The notes under the pieces: model-generated | What the model was told of the DNA's origin: nothing | Database searches by the model: none | The model's input: only the letters and a program-made list of their open reading frames with translations | Made by a program: the position numbers and the translations under genes | In this document: positions 1 to 12,495 of the stretch, in pieces | How the letters are laid out: every line of letters begins with the position of its first letter | Numbering within the stretch: the stretch's first letter is position 1 | NCBI GenBank assembly: GCA_013368315.1 | Contig: JAACJM010000015.1 | Coordinates: forward strand, 124,001 to 188,000 | Direction: 5' to 3' | DNA length: 64,000 bases | Origin: Tetrapyrgos nigripes | Lineage: Eukaryota; Basidiomycota; Agaricomycetes; Agaricales; Campanellaceae

Positions 1-247
1 TTACTAGGTCGTTTCTGCCACGACAAATCAAGGCTCCTTCATAAAAATAGGAATGGAATTAATGGAATGCGAAAGCAGAGTTAGTGAAAAATGAGAGCCG
101 TGGTGGCCGACGCGTACTATAGTCGTTCTCTAGATATATTCCTGGTGGGTCCCAAGAATTTTGGATGGTTTACTACCAAAGGACCTACGGATCATGCAGA
201 ATTTGTCCTTCGGGAAATCGGGTGATATAATCAGATAAGTAGCACTT

Positions 248-788
248 ATGCCTCTCCGCACCGCAGACTCTGGCGTCAGCCCTGCTTCGCTCACACAGGC
301 ATCTGACCAGTTCCTGGTTTTCTACTCTTCGGTAGTCGACGGCAAATTATGGTGTCCTGTACGTCCTTCAAAATCTCAGCTTGATTTCAGCAAGTCAACT
401 GCAATCGAACTACATCTCTTAACGCTGCCTTACAGGACTGCCAGGACGTAGAAGAACTCATCAAGCGTACATTCGAGCCGGAAGACGCCTCCCATGCTCT
501 CATCGTTTACGTCGGAGACCGGCCTACGTAAGAAATATTCCCTCAGAATGGATAGCCACTTAAACGAAGAAAAACGTCTACTTGCAGCTGGAAGTCTCCT
601 TCTAATGCTTTCCGTCAAGCCCCTTGGTCAATTTCCAGCATTCCAACCATAGTCCGAATCCAAGATGTAAGTGTTTGTCAATCTATATTGACCTGTCTTA
701 ATTGGCCACCCTTTTCCAGGGGAAAGAGAAAGGTCGTTTGGTCGAGAGCGAGATTCTCGCCAAGCTGGGGGATTTTATACAGCAATAG
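248..788 (+). CDS. Thioredoxin-like protein of the TXNDC17 (TRP14/DUF953) family
   Basis: Four exons (248-358, 436-527, 588-666, 720-788) close in phase and give a 116-residue protein, the usual size for the family. Hallmarks are the FLVFYSS strand, the WCPDC redox motif (split by intron 1 between Pro and Asp), the family block VYVGDRPTW, and SNAFRQ. TXNDC17 proteins are cytosolic disulfide reductases with narrower substrate range than thioredoxin; WCxDC with Asp, not Gly, is diagnostic. The start is the first ATG before the conserved core. It converges on MOCS1B across a 329-bp gap. No defect is seen. The family call is secure; the in vivo substrate cannot be read from sequence. Confidence 0.9.
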
Positions 789-1117
789 GCTTCTTCCCCT
801 CTGTTATTCGTTCTTGGAGCTGTCTTGGACTCGTCAAGCACAAAACATCATTCACAAATCAATATCGTGCATGCCTCAATAACTTTCTGAACACTCCGGT
901 CTGACCGGAATTCACGGATTTCATATCGTGTTACCCAATTGTACAATGGCCGTAAGTAATAAGTAAGCTGCATAACTCCCGGATAGACACAATCCACAAT
1001 AGGTGGTACTTGTGCAGACCCAACAAAAAGAAAATTACGGAACGCTTTGCCAGCTATCTTACACAGGGTGTTTGTCTCGAGTAGAATAATTCCGCGTATG
1101 TATAATCTAGGATCTGT
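789..1117. other. Convergent intergenic spacer
   Basis: Spacer between the 3' ends of the TXNDC17-like gene and MOCS1B. It should hold both 3' UTRs and polyadenylation regions. I see no coding potential or repeat in it. Confidence 0.6.
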
Positions 1118-1876
1118 TTAATCATCCAATCTCCTAGAGAAGTCTCCACTTCTCCCACCCGACTTTTCAGTGACCAGAATATCACCAATAGCCATATCCT
1201 TGCCAGCCACAGCTTTGAGCATGTCCCATACCGTCAGAAGACCAACCGACACCGCCGTAAGCGCCTCCATCTCCACACCCGTCTTTCCTTCGCATGTCAC
1301 TGTCGCAGTACATAAGATACTGTGGCGATTGGCGCCGGCAGGGCTCTCAGAGCTTTGAACAATTTCCGGCGTCAAGCTAACGTCGACTTTTGTCAAAGGT
1401 AGGGGATGACAGAGAGGAATAAGGTCTGAGGTTTTTTTCGAGCCCATGATTGCAGCAAGCTGCGCCACGGTTAAAGCGTCGCCCTTACGCAGCGCCTTTG
1501 CCTTTCCTTTTGCTTGTACTTCTTCGGTCTGACCAGATTGGGACACCTTGTCAGGATAAGTTGAAGTCACAAGCTCATAGGCGACAGGCGTTATGTATAT
1601 TCTGCCTTGAGCAGTGGCAGATCGTTTGGTGATCGATTTGTCGGAAACATCAACCATGTTGGCACGGCCCGACTCATCTAGATGAGACAAACGAGGTTTC
1701 GGGTCGCTATTGTGGGCGCTTGAATGGGTGAACAGACGAGCATTAGGCAGACGTTGTCTAAAATGCCATGGGTAAAACGGGGAGGGGATTCTCCTTCCTG
1801 TAAAGATCGACGCGTTACGAACTGGGAAACCTGGGCCTAAGATGGAGAACATTAATTCGAGAGCAGAAAGCAGCAT
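1118..1876 (-). CDS. MOCS1B: Cyclic pyranopterin monophosphate synthase (MoaC/MOCS1B)
   Basis: A single open frame of 252 residues from the first ATG. The N-terminal ~70 residues are basic and hydrophobic (rich in R, F, S), compatible with a mitochondrial presequence. The MoaC core follows: MVDVSDK, GDALTVAQLAAIMGSKK, the substrate-pocket motif LIPLCHPL, and GVEMEALTAVSVGLLTVWDM, ending in a KSGGRSG motif. MoaC converts 3',8-cyclo-GTP to cyclic pyranopterin monophosphate, completing Moco step 1 begun by MOCS1A. The MOCS1A ORF ends only 131 nt upstream on the same strand. The frame stays open a little 5' of the ATG, to an in-frame TAG at about 1918 that could serve as a splice acceptor, so an alternatively spliced MOCS1A-MOCS1B fusion cannot be excluded. 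Confidence 0.88.
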   Translation of the reverse strand: MLLSALELMFSILGPGFPVRNASIFTGRRIPSPFYPWHFRQRLPNARLFTHSSAHNSDPKPRLSHLDESGRANMVDVSDKSITKRSATAQGRIYITPVAYELVTSTYPDKVSQSGQTEEVQAKGKAKALRKGDALTVAQLAAIMGSKKTSDLIPLCHPLPLTKVDVSLTPEIVQSSESPAGANRHSILCTATVTCEGKTGVEMEALTAVSVGLLTVWDMLKAVAGKDMAIGDILVTEKSGGRSGDFSRRLDD

Positions 1877-2007
1877 TGGCTGTGACAATGCGTCAGTGGC
1901 AGTGACGAGTGTCTCACGCTATATGCCGTGGCTGTAAGTACTTAGTAGGGTCGCACAAATATGGATCTGACAGTTGACTTCTCCGCTCTGTGTAAATAAT
2001 CCTTTTA

Positions 2008-3431
2008 CTATCCGCCAATGAGTATCATGCTCCTATTATTGACAACATCTATATCTTCCATATGAACATGTTTCTCTGCCTTTCCAGAAACAGCTTGTCC
2101 AATGATCCTCAAGAGCTCGGAATCACCAGCACCTCTTCGCATTTCGTCTCGGAGTGACACTTCCTTGGCATCGAATAGACAGACCTTGAATCGACTTGTT
2201 AGCAGAGAATGACTGTGAGGAGATGACTTGTACTCACCTTAATCTGACCATCCGCTGTTATGCGTAGACGATTACAAGAGGAACAAAAATGATCTGACAT
2301 CGAACTGATGAATCCAAAGGTACCTCGGTATCCTGGTACTTTCCATGACCGTGCTGTGTCGTTGATTTCGTCGGAGATACGAATAACATCAGGATAGCGG
2401 GCAGTTATGTGGCCAAGTAATGAAGATGATGGTACCATCTTCGCTTTGTCCCATTTGTTTCCTGAGATGTTAGATCAGTCTTAATTCCCAAAGACAAGCT
2501 GTGTCGTTCCTTACCTGTGAATGGCATGAACTCGATGAACCGCACCGAGACGGGGTCATTCCTCGTCATTTCAACAAAATCCAGCACTTCTGAGTCGTTA
2601 AGCCCCTTAACCACCACCACATTGAGTTTGACCGACTGAAGCTCTGATGAAGCCAGGGCGACATTGAGAGCCTTCATGACAGCATCGTGTCCTCGACGTT
2701 TAGTTATAAACTCAAATTTGAAAGGGTCCAGGGTGTCCAAACTATAGAATGATGAGATGTGACATGCAAACAAGGGTGCCTTTCGAATCACCTCAAATTA
2801 AGATGTGTCAATCCGTTCTCGATGAGCTGAGGAAGTCGTCTGTGTAAAGCCAGTCCATTACTCGTCATGGCAATCGAGTTGAGCCCTAGTGGACGGAGGC
2901 TATTGAGGTCGCCTATGAACATTAAGTAAGGCAGAGCAGAGTGGTACGAGCAAATAGCACATACGGACAATCTCCAGGATCCCTTTGCGAACAGTAGGCT
3001 CTCCCCCAGTGAGACGAATCTTGGTCACTCCAGCTCGGACAAATAAAGTAGCCAGGCGAATAACCTCCTCGTCCGTCAGAATTTTAGCATTCGGAGTGAG
3101 CTGTACACCTTCTTCTGGCATACAATAGAAACCTGTACTCTTGTTAAAGTAGCTCATTTGCTTGATAGACGTCACACCATACATCGCAAATTGCATCGTT
3201 CCGTCAAAGATATGCGCAGATAGTCATGGCGCCGATTAAATGCGTCGATCAATGCACCAGAAAATGGTCTCGACTCGTCTATGGATTCAATCCTGGCCTT
3301 TTGAGGTGTTAGACTTATAAACTGACGCAGGCTTGGAGGAAAGTATATACCCGAACGGCCCGTTTGATACTGCTGGCGGTAGCTGCAGCGGTAATGTTCC
3401 GAGTCAAATTGGGACCATTTCTGGATATCAT
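2008..3431 (-). CDS. MOCS1A: GTP 3',8-cyclase, radical SAM (MoaA/MOCS1A)
   Basis: Seven exons (3431-3351, 3297-3183, 3132-2965, 2912-2792, 2741-2515, 2461-2238, 2184-2008) sum to 371 codons, 370 residues. The basic Ala/Ser/Arg-rich start resembles a mitochondrial presequence. The radical-SAM cluster motif CNLRCFYC is rebuilt across intron 2, which splits the second Cys codon. It is followed by [15 protein letters not shown]. The C-terminal second [4Fe-4S] site (CSSCNRLRI, then VCLFD) is present. The protein ends MILIGG-stop, the conserved double glycine needed for MoaA catalysis. It converts GTP to 3',8-cyclo-GTP, the substrate of the adjacent MoaC ORF. Unlike the Aspergillus cnxABC fusion, a stop separates the two domains here. 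Confidence 0.9.
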
Positions 3432-3721
3432 GGTGAAGATGGTGGTTAAAGATCAAGGTGGTATAGCAAATCCATGACAAAGACTTGCTGGAGGCAGATG
3501 GCAAAGAAGAGTAAAACGAGTTAGTGTCGCACGACGTAATAGAACTATCCGCGGATCCATTCTGGCATTGCCTATCCATCCTCAGCGCCTTCCTAGCAGT
3601 ATGGCTACAAGTCATATAGAGCATGCTACAGAAGACATTATACGGTAAACGGTAACATTCGAACATTTAATTCTCTTTCATATCCAGTCCAATCATTATC
3701 CAAGGTCTATTATTCCAGTTT

Positions 3722-5328
3722 TCAATCCAGTTCGTCCCAACCACCGGGCAAATGACGCTCAGAATCCCGAGACGAGTTTGAAGAACTACTCTCTGGGTTT
3801 GAGGTAGAACGCGTGTGACGCGTACGGTTTGAAGATGAGCGACTTCCTCCACTCATCATTCCAAACAGCGATGAGAGCAGTCCAGAATCCGAGTCATTCC
3901 CTGGAGACCTGGATCGCGAACCTCTAGATTGCGAAGGACTGGATGGCCTACTACCCGAATCTCTAGGAGGAGGGGTATGATGTTCGGGCTGAGGAACCAG
4001 CTGATGCCTTGATCGCAGGGTCAGAATCTGGCCTTAAAATGGTAAACAAACTTACCTGCACACCGGACAAGTCCCGCTGGATTTTAACCATGGCATAATG
4101 CAGGGCTCATGGAAGGGATGTTTGCAGGGAAGGGCGACTACAACCTGTTCGTCGGGATCTTCGGTTTCTAGTTTGAATTGTTCTTTGCAAACAGCACAAT
4201 CTTTCTCAAGCATCGACGCTGTAGAGAAATTTAAGAAAGTAGTCACGGAGAATCACGAATAACACGCACAGCCCTCCGTTAATACCTCCCTAGGAAGGTT
4301 CTGCATAATATCATCCGTTGCTGGAACTGGCCTTGATGTATTGGATTGTTCCATAAGTTGGGTAATGATCTGATCCAGGGCTAGACGCAGAGACGACTTG
4401 GTTATCTCGTTCACGGAGATATAACAATTGTAATCGCACCTTCTTGGTTGAATACATAATCCCCCATTCTCCCTGTCTGAGCAGCATCGCCAAAGATATC
4501 ACCCATCGGACCACCTCTTGCCCCAAGTAATGCCATCAAATAATGTGCCATTAGAGGTCCAGCAATGGATGGTTGCCCGTCATCGCCTTCGCCAGATCTT
4601 CGAAGATACCTACATTCGGTCAACTGGGATAAGAAAGCCACCCATAACAATACGCACTCTGACATGGTGGGCACGCGGCCAGCATTTCCTGTTCCTCCTG
4701 GCCCAGCTGCTCCCCCTCCTAGTGTTCTAGCACCTCCAATTGAAAAGGTGGCAGGACCGTTTGAGCCACTGCGAATTTGAAAGGAGAATTCAGACTATAG
4801 TTGATGCTGGTCAAAAAGGTATTCCCATGCGATTGAAATGAATCGTACCCCCGTATTTTGTGGAGGAGACGAAGAACGGCGTCCTGGTGACATGCCTCGG
4901 GACATCAGATTTTGCAAAAGCACTGTATTGGGCTTCATGAGGAAAAAATAGGACAAGTTTAAGGATCAGCATACTTAAAAATGGATCTATGCCGTGGTCA
5001 TCACCACCTAGGTCGCCTCTGTGAAACTCGCGAGGATCGTCTGAAGGATTCTCCATCTAAAGAAACGGCGGTTTAGTGCGCTTATATGTCAGAAGACATC
5101 TTGTCCACCTTTTCCACAAAGGATCCGTGACATGAAGCACAAACAGGGTCCGGCACCTAGACGTAGAGCCTTGTGAACAAGTAACGCGAATGTCGGCTTG
5201 GTAAGGACACACACCATGAGAGGTCTCATCTCCGCATTGCACTGGTCATCGAATGAGCGGCTTTCGCAGGAAATAATGAGCAGGCTACACACCTCATGGC
5301 AATACCACAAAGGCTCTCTTGTCGACAT
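3722..5328 (-). CDS. RING-H2 E3 ubiquitin ligase, RNF115/RNF126 type
   Basis: Ten exons sum exactly to 378 codons (377 residues). The N terminus has the BCA2 zinc-finger pattern WYCHEC...VCASCHGSF. The middle is Gly-rich with the family motif GRMGDYVFNQE followed by LDQIITQLMEQ. A RING-H2 domain follows: CAVC...CKHPFHEPCI...WL...CPVCRHQLV. The tail is a Ser/Arg-rich disordered region ending LPGGWDELD. RNF115/126 proteins bind ubiquitin through the N-terminal zinc finger and act in protein quality control and endosomal sorting. Start chosen because MSTREPLWYC opens the zinc finger. The first three exons are 36, 27 and 48 nt, so automated prediction could easily lose the N terminus. Confidence 0.9.
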
Positions 5329-5733
5329 CTGTAATCGTTAAGAGAAGGAGAAGATGGAGGTAGAGTACAAGGAATTCCCTGCTTGCCGGACGGCAGATGA
5401 TGTCATCTGACATACACGTGATGTACTGTAAGCTGTAAACCCGAGTCCATGCCCGAGTTCGTTTCTCCGTTCCCGACCATCTGTAAGTATTAGTCTCTTT
5501 TTACACCCACTATGATGATCGTGGTTCCCTATTATACGAGCTATCAGTATTCCTGATCTGCACATGAGATTATTTGCCGGGTTTTCCTGACACTTCTGCC
5601 TTGAAAATCTTCTGTATATCTTCTAACATCCTCTCCACAGGCCTGTGTTATTAGGTCGGAACATTTTGGATTTTGGGTGCGTCTTCTTCGGTTCAACTGC
5701 TAATAGCTTGCTCAATTTTGCACTGACAGGTGG
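5329..5733. promoter_or_regulatory. Divergent region between the E3 ligase and the ABC transporter
   Basis: 405 bp between divergent starts. It contains a CACGTG palindrome at 5415-5420. An upstream non-coding or short coding exon of the transporter may lie here (acceptor-like CAG just before 5730), so the transporter start is uncertain. Confidence 0.5.
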
Positions 5734-8700
5734 ATGGCCAAGCATTTTTCATATGCCGAAAATTTTCTTCCAGCCCTTGTCATCCTCTTAACGCTTTCTT
5801 ATGATTGTCTTTCGACGTTTTCTTCTTTCCTTCCCAAGGTTGCAAGACGTGCTTTCAGAACCTTGACGTCTCCATTCCGGAATTTTGTGACTTTACAAGA
5901 TGTGGACCCTATAGGAGAACCTGTCTCTGTATCCACACTTACGTTGAGAGCACTGTTCATACTTGGCATGCTTCAGTCTGCAGGATGGTTAGGTTGCTTT
6001 GTATATTCGGTTTTTATCCAAGACACACAGTTCTTGATTAAGTCATTGTTGGCATCGATTACATGGGTACGAAATTTAAGTTTCCACTCCTTTGTCTCCG
6101 TTGAACAACTACTCGTAGGGATATGCATCCGTCAGAATTATTGTCAAGCGTCCCTCAACACCACCTTATCTTCTGATACTTTTCTCGTGCATTCACCTTA
6201 CTTTCGCACTTCTCGATATCTTCCTTCCGTTCAAGAGAACTTCAATTCCGTTAGACATTGCCGTCATTGTTGCGGCTTCAGTTTTCATCTGGGTAGCTGG
6301 AACACTACCTCTGCAAAGTACACCCCCAGGGGCAAGTATTGCATCTGCGAAAGACGTATGTGACTTGGCTCCGAAGCTGGATCTTGACTGAAGTGATGAT
6401 AGATCCCATCTGTGAATCAAACTTCCCCTGAAGACGGCGTCAACCTCTGGCAATGGTTGACGTTCTCGTTCATTGAACCCATTCTTTCTCTGGCCCAGAC
6501 AAAGACTTTGAATGACGAGGACGTTTGGAGTTTACCTCCATTCTTCGCCCATAAGAATATTTTCAAAAAATGTCTAGATTACAGGGCTCGGTGAGCACGA
6601 GAACACTGTGTTTTTCGATATCTTATTCAATTCGTACCGTAGCTATCCAAAGCATTCCTTGCTACGGTTCCTTCTAGTCTCCAACTCTCTGGATCTGACC
6701 CTCGATGTAACTCTGGAAATGTGGTCAGCTTTCGTCGGTAAGAATGCTAAAGTTCATCTCATCCCGGTATATAATGATTTTATTCCCCTGCAGGCTTCGT
6801 CCCTGCCTACGCCCTCAAGGAAATACTGAATGCCCTACCCAGGGGCGACGTCGACAGCGCGTATTTCTGGGCATTTATTACTTTCGTAGCCCACCTTTCC
6901 TTCGCCCAAAAAGATCTATTCAAGCAGTGGCATACTCGCAGGTGCTATGAAAGAACCCGAGGGCAACTGTTTTGCACCATACACTATAAAGCTTTGAAGC
7001 GTCAGGACGTGTCTGGGCAAGTAAATCAAGAAGGGGACGAAAACAAGAAAGCGGACCTTGGAAAGATTGTGAATCTGATGCAGTGAGTAGCGTCTTCTCT
7101 TCTGTGTTTCCAGTCAACTCAAGTGAGATTTTCGTTTGGTCTTTCCTAGAGGAGACGCATACGCTGTTGCTCAAAGATTTTGGGAGTTTTCAGCTCTCTT
7201 CGCCTCTCCTGTCCGGCTCGTCGTCGCTCTTGTGTTCTTGTACAAGTGTGTCCAAGTTTTGTCTTGCGGATCATCAAGTTGCTGAATAGATGTCAAGCGT
7301 TTTGGGATGGGCAGCGATCTCTGCCGTGGTTCTTGTCTTGGTCGCCTATGTCCTCAATTACCCACTCGCAATGTACAATATCTATGTGAGTTTGCTTCTG
7401 GTTGTTTTGAACCTACGTACTCATAGCGATTAGATCACTCGAGAATCCTGGAAAGCAAAAGATACTCGGATGAATACAGTCAACGAACTTCTTCAGAATA
7501 TACGCTTCCTCAAGTTTTATGGATGGGGTAAGTTTTAGCTTCATCGGCGGAGATGTCTCTCATAGTAGTTTGAAGAATATCACTGGGGAAGGAGAACTAA
7601 TGAACGAAGGGAAACTGAACTGAGTTGGCGTGTCAAGAATAACATTGTAGACACCCTGATCACTTTCATATGGTGAGACCTTATTGTAGCAAGGCTGTAT
7701 TGGCTAACTGGCAACTCCAGGACTTGGCTCCCTTCTGCTACGGCTTTGATATCCTTCTTATTCTATACATTAGTCGAGCGCAAACCTCTTACTGTTTCGA
7801 CCGCGTTCACAGCCATCGCATTATTTTCACAACTACAAGAACCAATGACAGCACTCCCTGGACAGTTCTTCGCGATGTTACATGGTTAGGATCATTTGCC
7901 AATGATTGAATGTCCATTATTAACCAATCTCCTTACGCTAGCTTACGTGTCAATGCAAAGAATAGAGCAATTTTTGGACGAAGAGGAGATCCCTGAATGG
8001 GCGTCAACATTGTCTGCACCTGTGTTCCGTGATGATCGTGATCCTGCACAGCAGAAGATTGGGTTTTCGGATGCAACGTTCCAATGGCAATTGGATTCCA
8101 AATCTAGTTCCTATGCTTTCAAACTTGGACCCTTGGATTTCGTGTTTCCCACTGGGAAACTCAGTCTGATAGGCGGACCCACTGGATCTGGAAAGAGTTC
8201 TTTGTTGATGGCTTTACTTGGTGGTATGTCCAGCTGTACCACTTGTTCTGACGTCTCGTCATCTGAAATCTAATTTGTCCAGAAATCAGATGCATCTCAG
8301 GCAGTGTCTTGATCGACAAGACGAATCATCAAGTTGCTTATTGCGCTCAAAATCCCTGTGAGTTCCCCGCTTTGATCTGCCGGGAATTCACTAAAGCAGA
8401 TTAGGGCTTGAACATGCTACTATACGTGATAACATTATTTTTGGATCCAGCTACGGGTTTGACGAAGAACGTTATCACGCTGTCATAGAAGCTTGTGCTC
8501 TGGTGAAAGATTTGGAGATGTTCGACGCCGGTGATATGACGGGTAGGTATTGATCATCATGCCTAGTCTTTAGCACTTCACTTTTGGGCCTCTAGAAATT
8601 GGCGAAAAGGGTATAACTTTATCAGGTAAGTCAGGTTTTCGATATGCCAGGCAGGCAAAGGGCATAACTTTATCTACCAGGTGGTCAACGCGCAAGGATT

Positions 8701-11476
8701 GCTTTAGCAAGAGCTATCTATTCTCAAGCCCGCGTATGTCTTCTCGTCACCTATTTGCCAAGCAGGAACTAATGATGTGATACTAGTGCATCTTACTGGA
8801 TGATCCGTATGTGACAAGTCTGCTTATCCTGTGTGCTACATAGTTAACATCCTTTTTAGGCTCGCGGCTGTTGACATGCACACTGCTCAACACCTGGTCA
8901 ATAATTGCTTCTCCAGTGACCTATGTCGAGGACGGACCGTCATCCTTGTAACCCATCACATCGGGCTGTGCCTCCCCGTTTCGACTTACTTGGTAGAGCT
9001 ATCTCAAGGATCTGTTATTCACCATGGTCCCATAAAAGATTTCGAAGCCAAGGTTTTACAAGAAGTCATAGAAGCCGACGATGAATCCTTTGCATCAGAG
9101 GATAAAGAGGATCTTCCGAGTGGCCAACCAGAAAATGAAGCTGATGTGCTGCCAAAACATAGCAAGTTTAGGTCAGGGTCCAAGACGAATGGAAAGTTGA
9201 TAGAAGCAGAGGCCCGAGCAGAGGGGCGAGTGTCGATCAGAACCTATATGACCTATATCCGAGCTGCTGGGATCTTTTCCTGGGTCTTCACATTTTTGTT
9301 CATGCTGCTGATACGTGGTATCAATATCTTGAACCAGGTAAGTCCTGAATTCGTGCACAAATTATCACCTATTGACACCGATGCCAGGTATACTTGGCTG
9401 CCTGGGGTAATGCTTATGAAGAAGGATATCACCCTGTCTGGACCATGATCACACAGATCTCGGTTCAGTACCCATGGTCCGACTTCCCAAACCCAGAGGA
9501 AAACGTCAGACCCTGGCTGATGGTGTATTTCTACATCTCTCTGGCTGGTGCATTCTCAGTACTCTTCTACATTACTCTCGGTTATTATGCAAGTCTTCAA
9601 GCATCCCGGGTCCTGTTCTTCTCGCTTCTCAATAAATTAATCCGCGCTCCCGGACGGTTCTTCGATGTCACGCCTATAGGCAGAATACTCAACCGTTTCA
9701 CCACAGACATCAACACTATCGACGGAGCATTACAAAACTCTGCCCGAGCCTGCTTATCAGGAATTTTGAACTTTGTCGCTTCCTTTTTGGTGATCCTGTG
9801 GATTGTACCGAGATTTGTGCCTTTTGCTCTCTTCATTGCATGGTTATACATTCGACTTGCTCCTCCATATATCCGGGCCTCGAGAGATCTCAGACGTTTG
9901 GAGTCCATCTCTTTGTCTCCAGCGTTTGCTGGCTTTGATGAGCTTCTTCGTGGCTTGACTCATGTACGAGCATTTGGTATGGAAGAGCGGTACCAGTCAA
10001 CATTTTATAAAAAGGTTAGCTCTGAATTGTTTCACGCTTTGCAAGAAGCTGTGACAAATCTTTCAATAGGTCGATAAATTTCAGTCATTTGATCACGTAT
10101 ATGTACGTCTCATCGTCCTGCTTGACAGCCCCTCGCTAACCTAACCTATCCATAACAAACAGTGGCTTGTGAACACATGGTTGAGATGGAGATATGATTG
10201 TAAAGGACTACGTTCTCTTGCTCTTACTCGAGTCTGCTAAAGTTGGCTTTCAAGGTCTTGGCTCTGTCGTCGTATACGCGACTACAGTGTTCGCGCTGTT
10301 AATGGGAGTAAATTCTGGTCTTACAGCAATTGTGATCGTCCAAGCAGGCATATTCGCAGAGGCCAGTCGACAGCTTGTAAGGGTAGCCGCCCAACTCGAG
10401 CTAGACTTCAACAGTGTTGAGCGTGTTGTGGAGTATCTCGATATACCAGAGGAAGCACCTGCAATCATTGAAGATCATCGTCCGCCCGCATATTGGCCTT
10501 CTAGTTCTGGACAGCTTGTTGTCGAGGACTTGGTTATCAAATATGCGCCTGATTTACCAGCAGTTCTTCGCAACCTTTCTTTTGTTATACAGCCCTCAGA
10601 GAAGATTGGAGTGGTGAGGGTCAAGCTGTCTTTTCCATCACGCTATATTAAGAAGGTTCATAGGTTGGCCGTACTGGTTCCGGTAAATCGACTTTGGCGT
10701 TGTCTTTGTTACGCATGGTTGAGCCAACGGAAGGCAAGATAATGTACGTGTCTTCGAAGAAGTGTCTGCGTGGCCTTTGCTGACGTCTCACTCTAGCATT
10801 GACGGCTTAAACATCTCGACCATAGGTTTGGAAGATCTCAGAACTCGCATTGTAGGTTTCATTCCGGTATTTGTCGGTGCATCTACTCACATTTCCATAG
10901 ACCATTGTCAGCCAAGACGTAGCCCTATTCTCCGGCACTTTGAGAACCAACCTCGACCCTATGGAAGAGCACAGTGCTGAAGAGTGCCTTGATGTCATGT
11001 CGCGCTGTCATTTGACGTCCGTGCTGAATCACAAGACTGGCAATGATGAGAAGGCGCTCCTCGACTTGCCGATAAGTCAAGGTTCGTTGAGTGGAGGAGA
11101 AAGACAGTTGGTTGCTTTGGCTCGGGCTGTTCTAAGACGGACCAACATCATCATCATGGACGAAGCTACTTCGCAGATTGACATCGAGCTGGACGAAAAG
11201 GTTTGCATGCTGCTTGGCGATTCTTCTCCTCGTACTGAGATTGCTCTGTAGATTCAGAAAACCATTCGAGAAGAATTGTCCAGTGCTATCGTGATAACAA
11301 TTGCACACAGATTGAAGACAGTTGTAGACTATGATCGTATATTGGTTCTGGATGATGGCCAGATAGCGGAATTTGGGACGCCGAAGGACTTATTGAAAGG
11401 AGGGCTGTTCTATGAGATGTGCAGAAGAAGTCCGGACTGGCCTCTATTTGCTTCGATAGTAGACGGGGTCGCGTGA
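5734..11476 (+). CDS. ABC transporter, subfamily C (MRP/Ycf1-type full transporter)
   Basis: A many-exon gene for a full ABCC exporter: N-terminal membrane segments (LPALVILLTLSYD onward), TMD1 (around NLWQWLTFSFIEP to LLQNIRFLKFYGWE), NBD1, TMD2 and NBD2. NBD1 has Walker A GPTGSGKSS (about 8172-8200), signature LSGGQRARIALARA (split by an intron near 8680) and Walker B CILLDDP. NBD2 has Walker A GRTGSGKST (about 10664-10690), signature LSGGERQ (about 11086) and Walker B IIIMDEATSQ. TMD2 has the ABCC motif FFDVTPIGRILNRF. Every catalytic motif is intact. NBD1 is cut into very small exons between 8273 and 8870. Family members export glutathione conjugates or drugs at the plasma membrane or vacuole; substrate and location are not inferable. 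The 5' end is uncertain and an upstream exon is possible. Confidence 0.87.
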
Positions 11477-11539
11477 TGCATCCACGACGCGTCTTAGACT
11501 CCCCGCCATTATCTGCACCGTAGCTTTGTATTTTCTCTC

Positions 11540-12418
11540 ATGAATCCAACGCGGGTTTCCATTTTTGCTTTGTCTATCTGCTCCTGGGCGAACGCGTACT
11601 CCCTTTCAAATACCGATCTTCTTTTACCTCGAGCTTTCCCGCCGCTTTTAGGCCCAGGTTTTGGTGATGCACCTGCAATTCCATCTATTTCGGTCACCAA
11701 ACCCACGTTGCTCGAACCTACGTCTACAAGTCTTCTTCACACCTCTTCCACTTCTACAACGACAGGCAGTGGATCTTCCAAGCTATCCTCCTCCACAGAA
11801 CCGCTTGGAATATTCCCAACACATCCTATCATAGGGTCTCCTAGACCACTATCAACTTCTTCATACAGTATACCCTCGGTAATCCTTCCAAGCACCACGT
11901 ACACCTACACTCCGGCTACCATCTCGCCTGCCAATGAATCGTCTACAATGTCACCAGGAGAAGCATCGCAGTGGAAGGTCATCGGTATCGGAGTAATCAC
12001 TATCGTGGTGATCACTGTGGTCGTCCTCTCAATCGTCTTCTTCGATACATGGACGCGTTTCTTGTTTGGGAGGAATAAGCAAACCGAAGGAATAGAAGAC
12101 ATGATGCCTGATTGGGAGAAGAGGAGTTGGGAATATAAGTTGGCTAGCGAAGATGGACACAGGTATCCTACGCATGAAAAGACACCACCAGCTCAGACGC
12201 ACGCTCAAGACCAATCAAGTTCAATTGTCCCCACGTCCCAACCCTCTCCCTTTGCATATGAACCTGAATTCTCAAACCAATGGCCTACGGCAATTGCACC
12301 GATGCCCCCACCCACAGCCTATCAACCCGATCCCGATCCTCATCCACTCGAGCCTTTTTTCAGGCGTCCTAGTATACGGTCAATACACATCAAATCTCCA
12401 AGCCTTCTTCCCTATTGA
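11540..12418 (+). CDS. Ser/Thr-rich single-pass membrane protein, function unknown
   Basis: Intronless ORF of 292 residues. A short N-terminal hydrophobic segment ending near YS could be a signal peptide. It is followed by about 110 residues rich in Ser, Thr and Pro, probably O-mannosylated. One clear transmembrane helix (VIGIGVITIVVITVVVLSIVFF) follows at residues of about 147-170. The cytoplasmic tail has charged and Pro-rich parts. The design resembles fungal Mid2/Wsc-type wall sensors, but I see no WSC cysteine domain, so sensor function is only a guess. It starts 63 bp after the ABC transporter stop in the same direction; promoter and terminator must overlap there. Confidence 0.7.
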   Translation: MNPTRVSIFALSICSWANAYSLSNTDLLLPRAFPPLLGPGFGDAPAIPSISVTKPTLLEPTSTSLLHTSSTSTTTGSGSSKLSSSTEPLGIFPTHPIIGSPRPLSTSSYSIPSVILPSTTYTYTPATISPANESSTMSPGEASQWKVIGIGVITIVVITVVVLSIVFFDTWTRFLFGRNKQTEGIEDMMPDWEKRSWEYKLASEDGHRYPTHEKTPPAQTHAQDQSSSIVPTSQPSPFAYEPEFSNQWPTAIAPMPPPTAYQPDPDPHPLEPFFRRPSIRSIHIKSPSLLPY

Positions 12419-12495
12419 TTCCGGTACCGTTGGATCTGAAGGTCTTCGGCTTCTCTAAACAGCTATCAAACAACTTTCTTCACGCTGCACACTTG

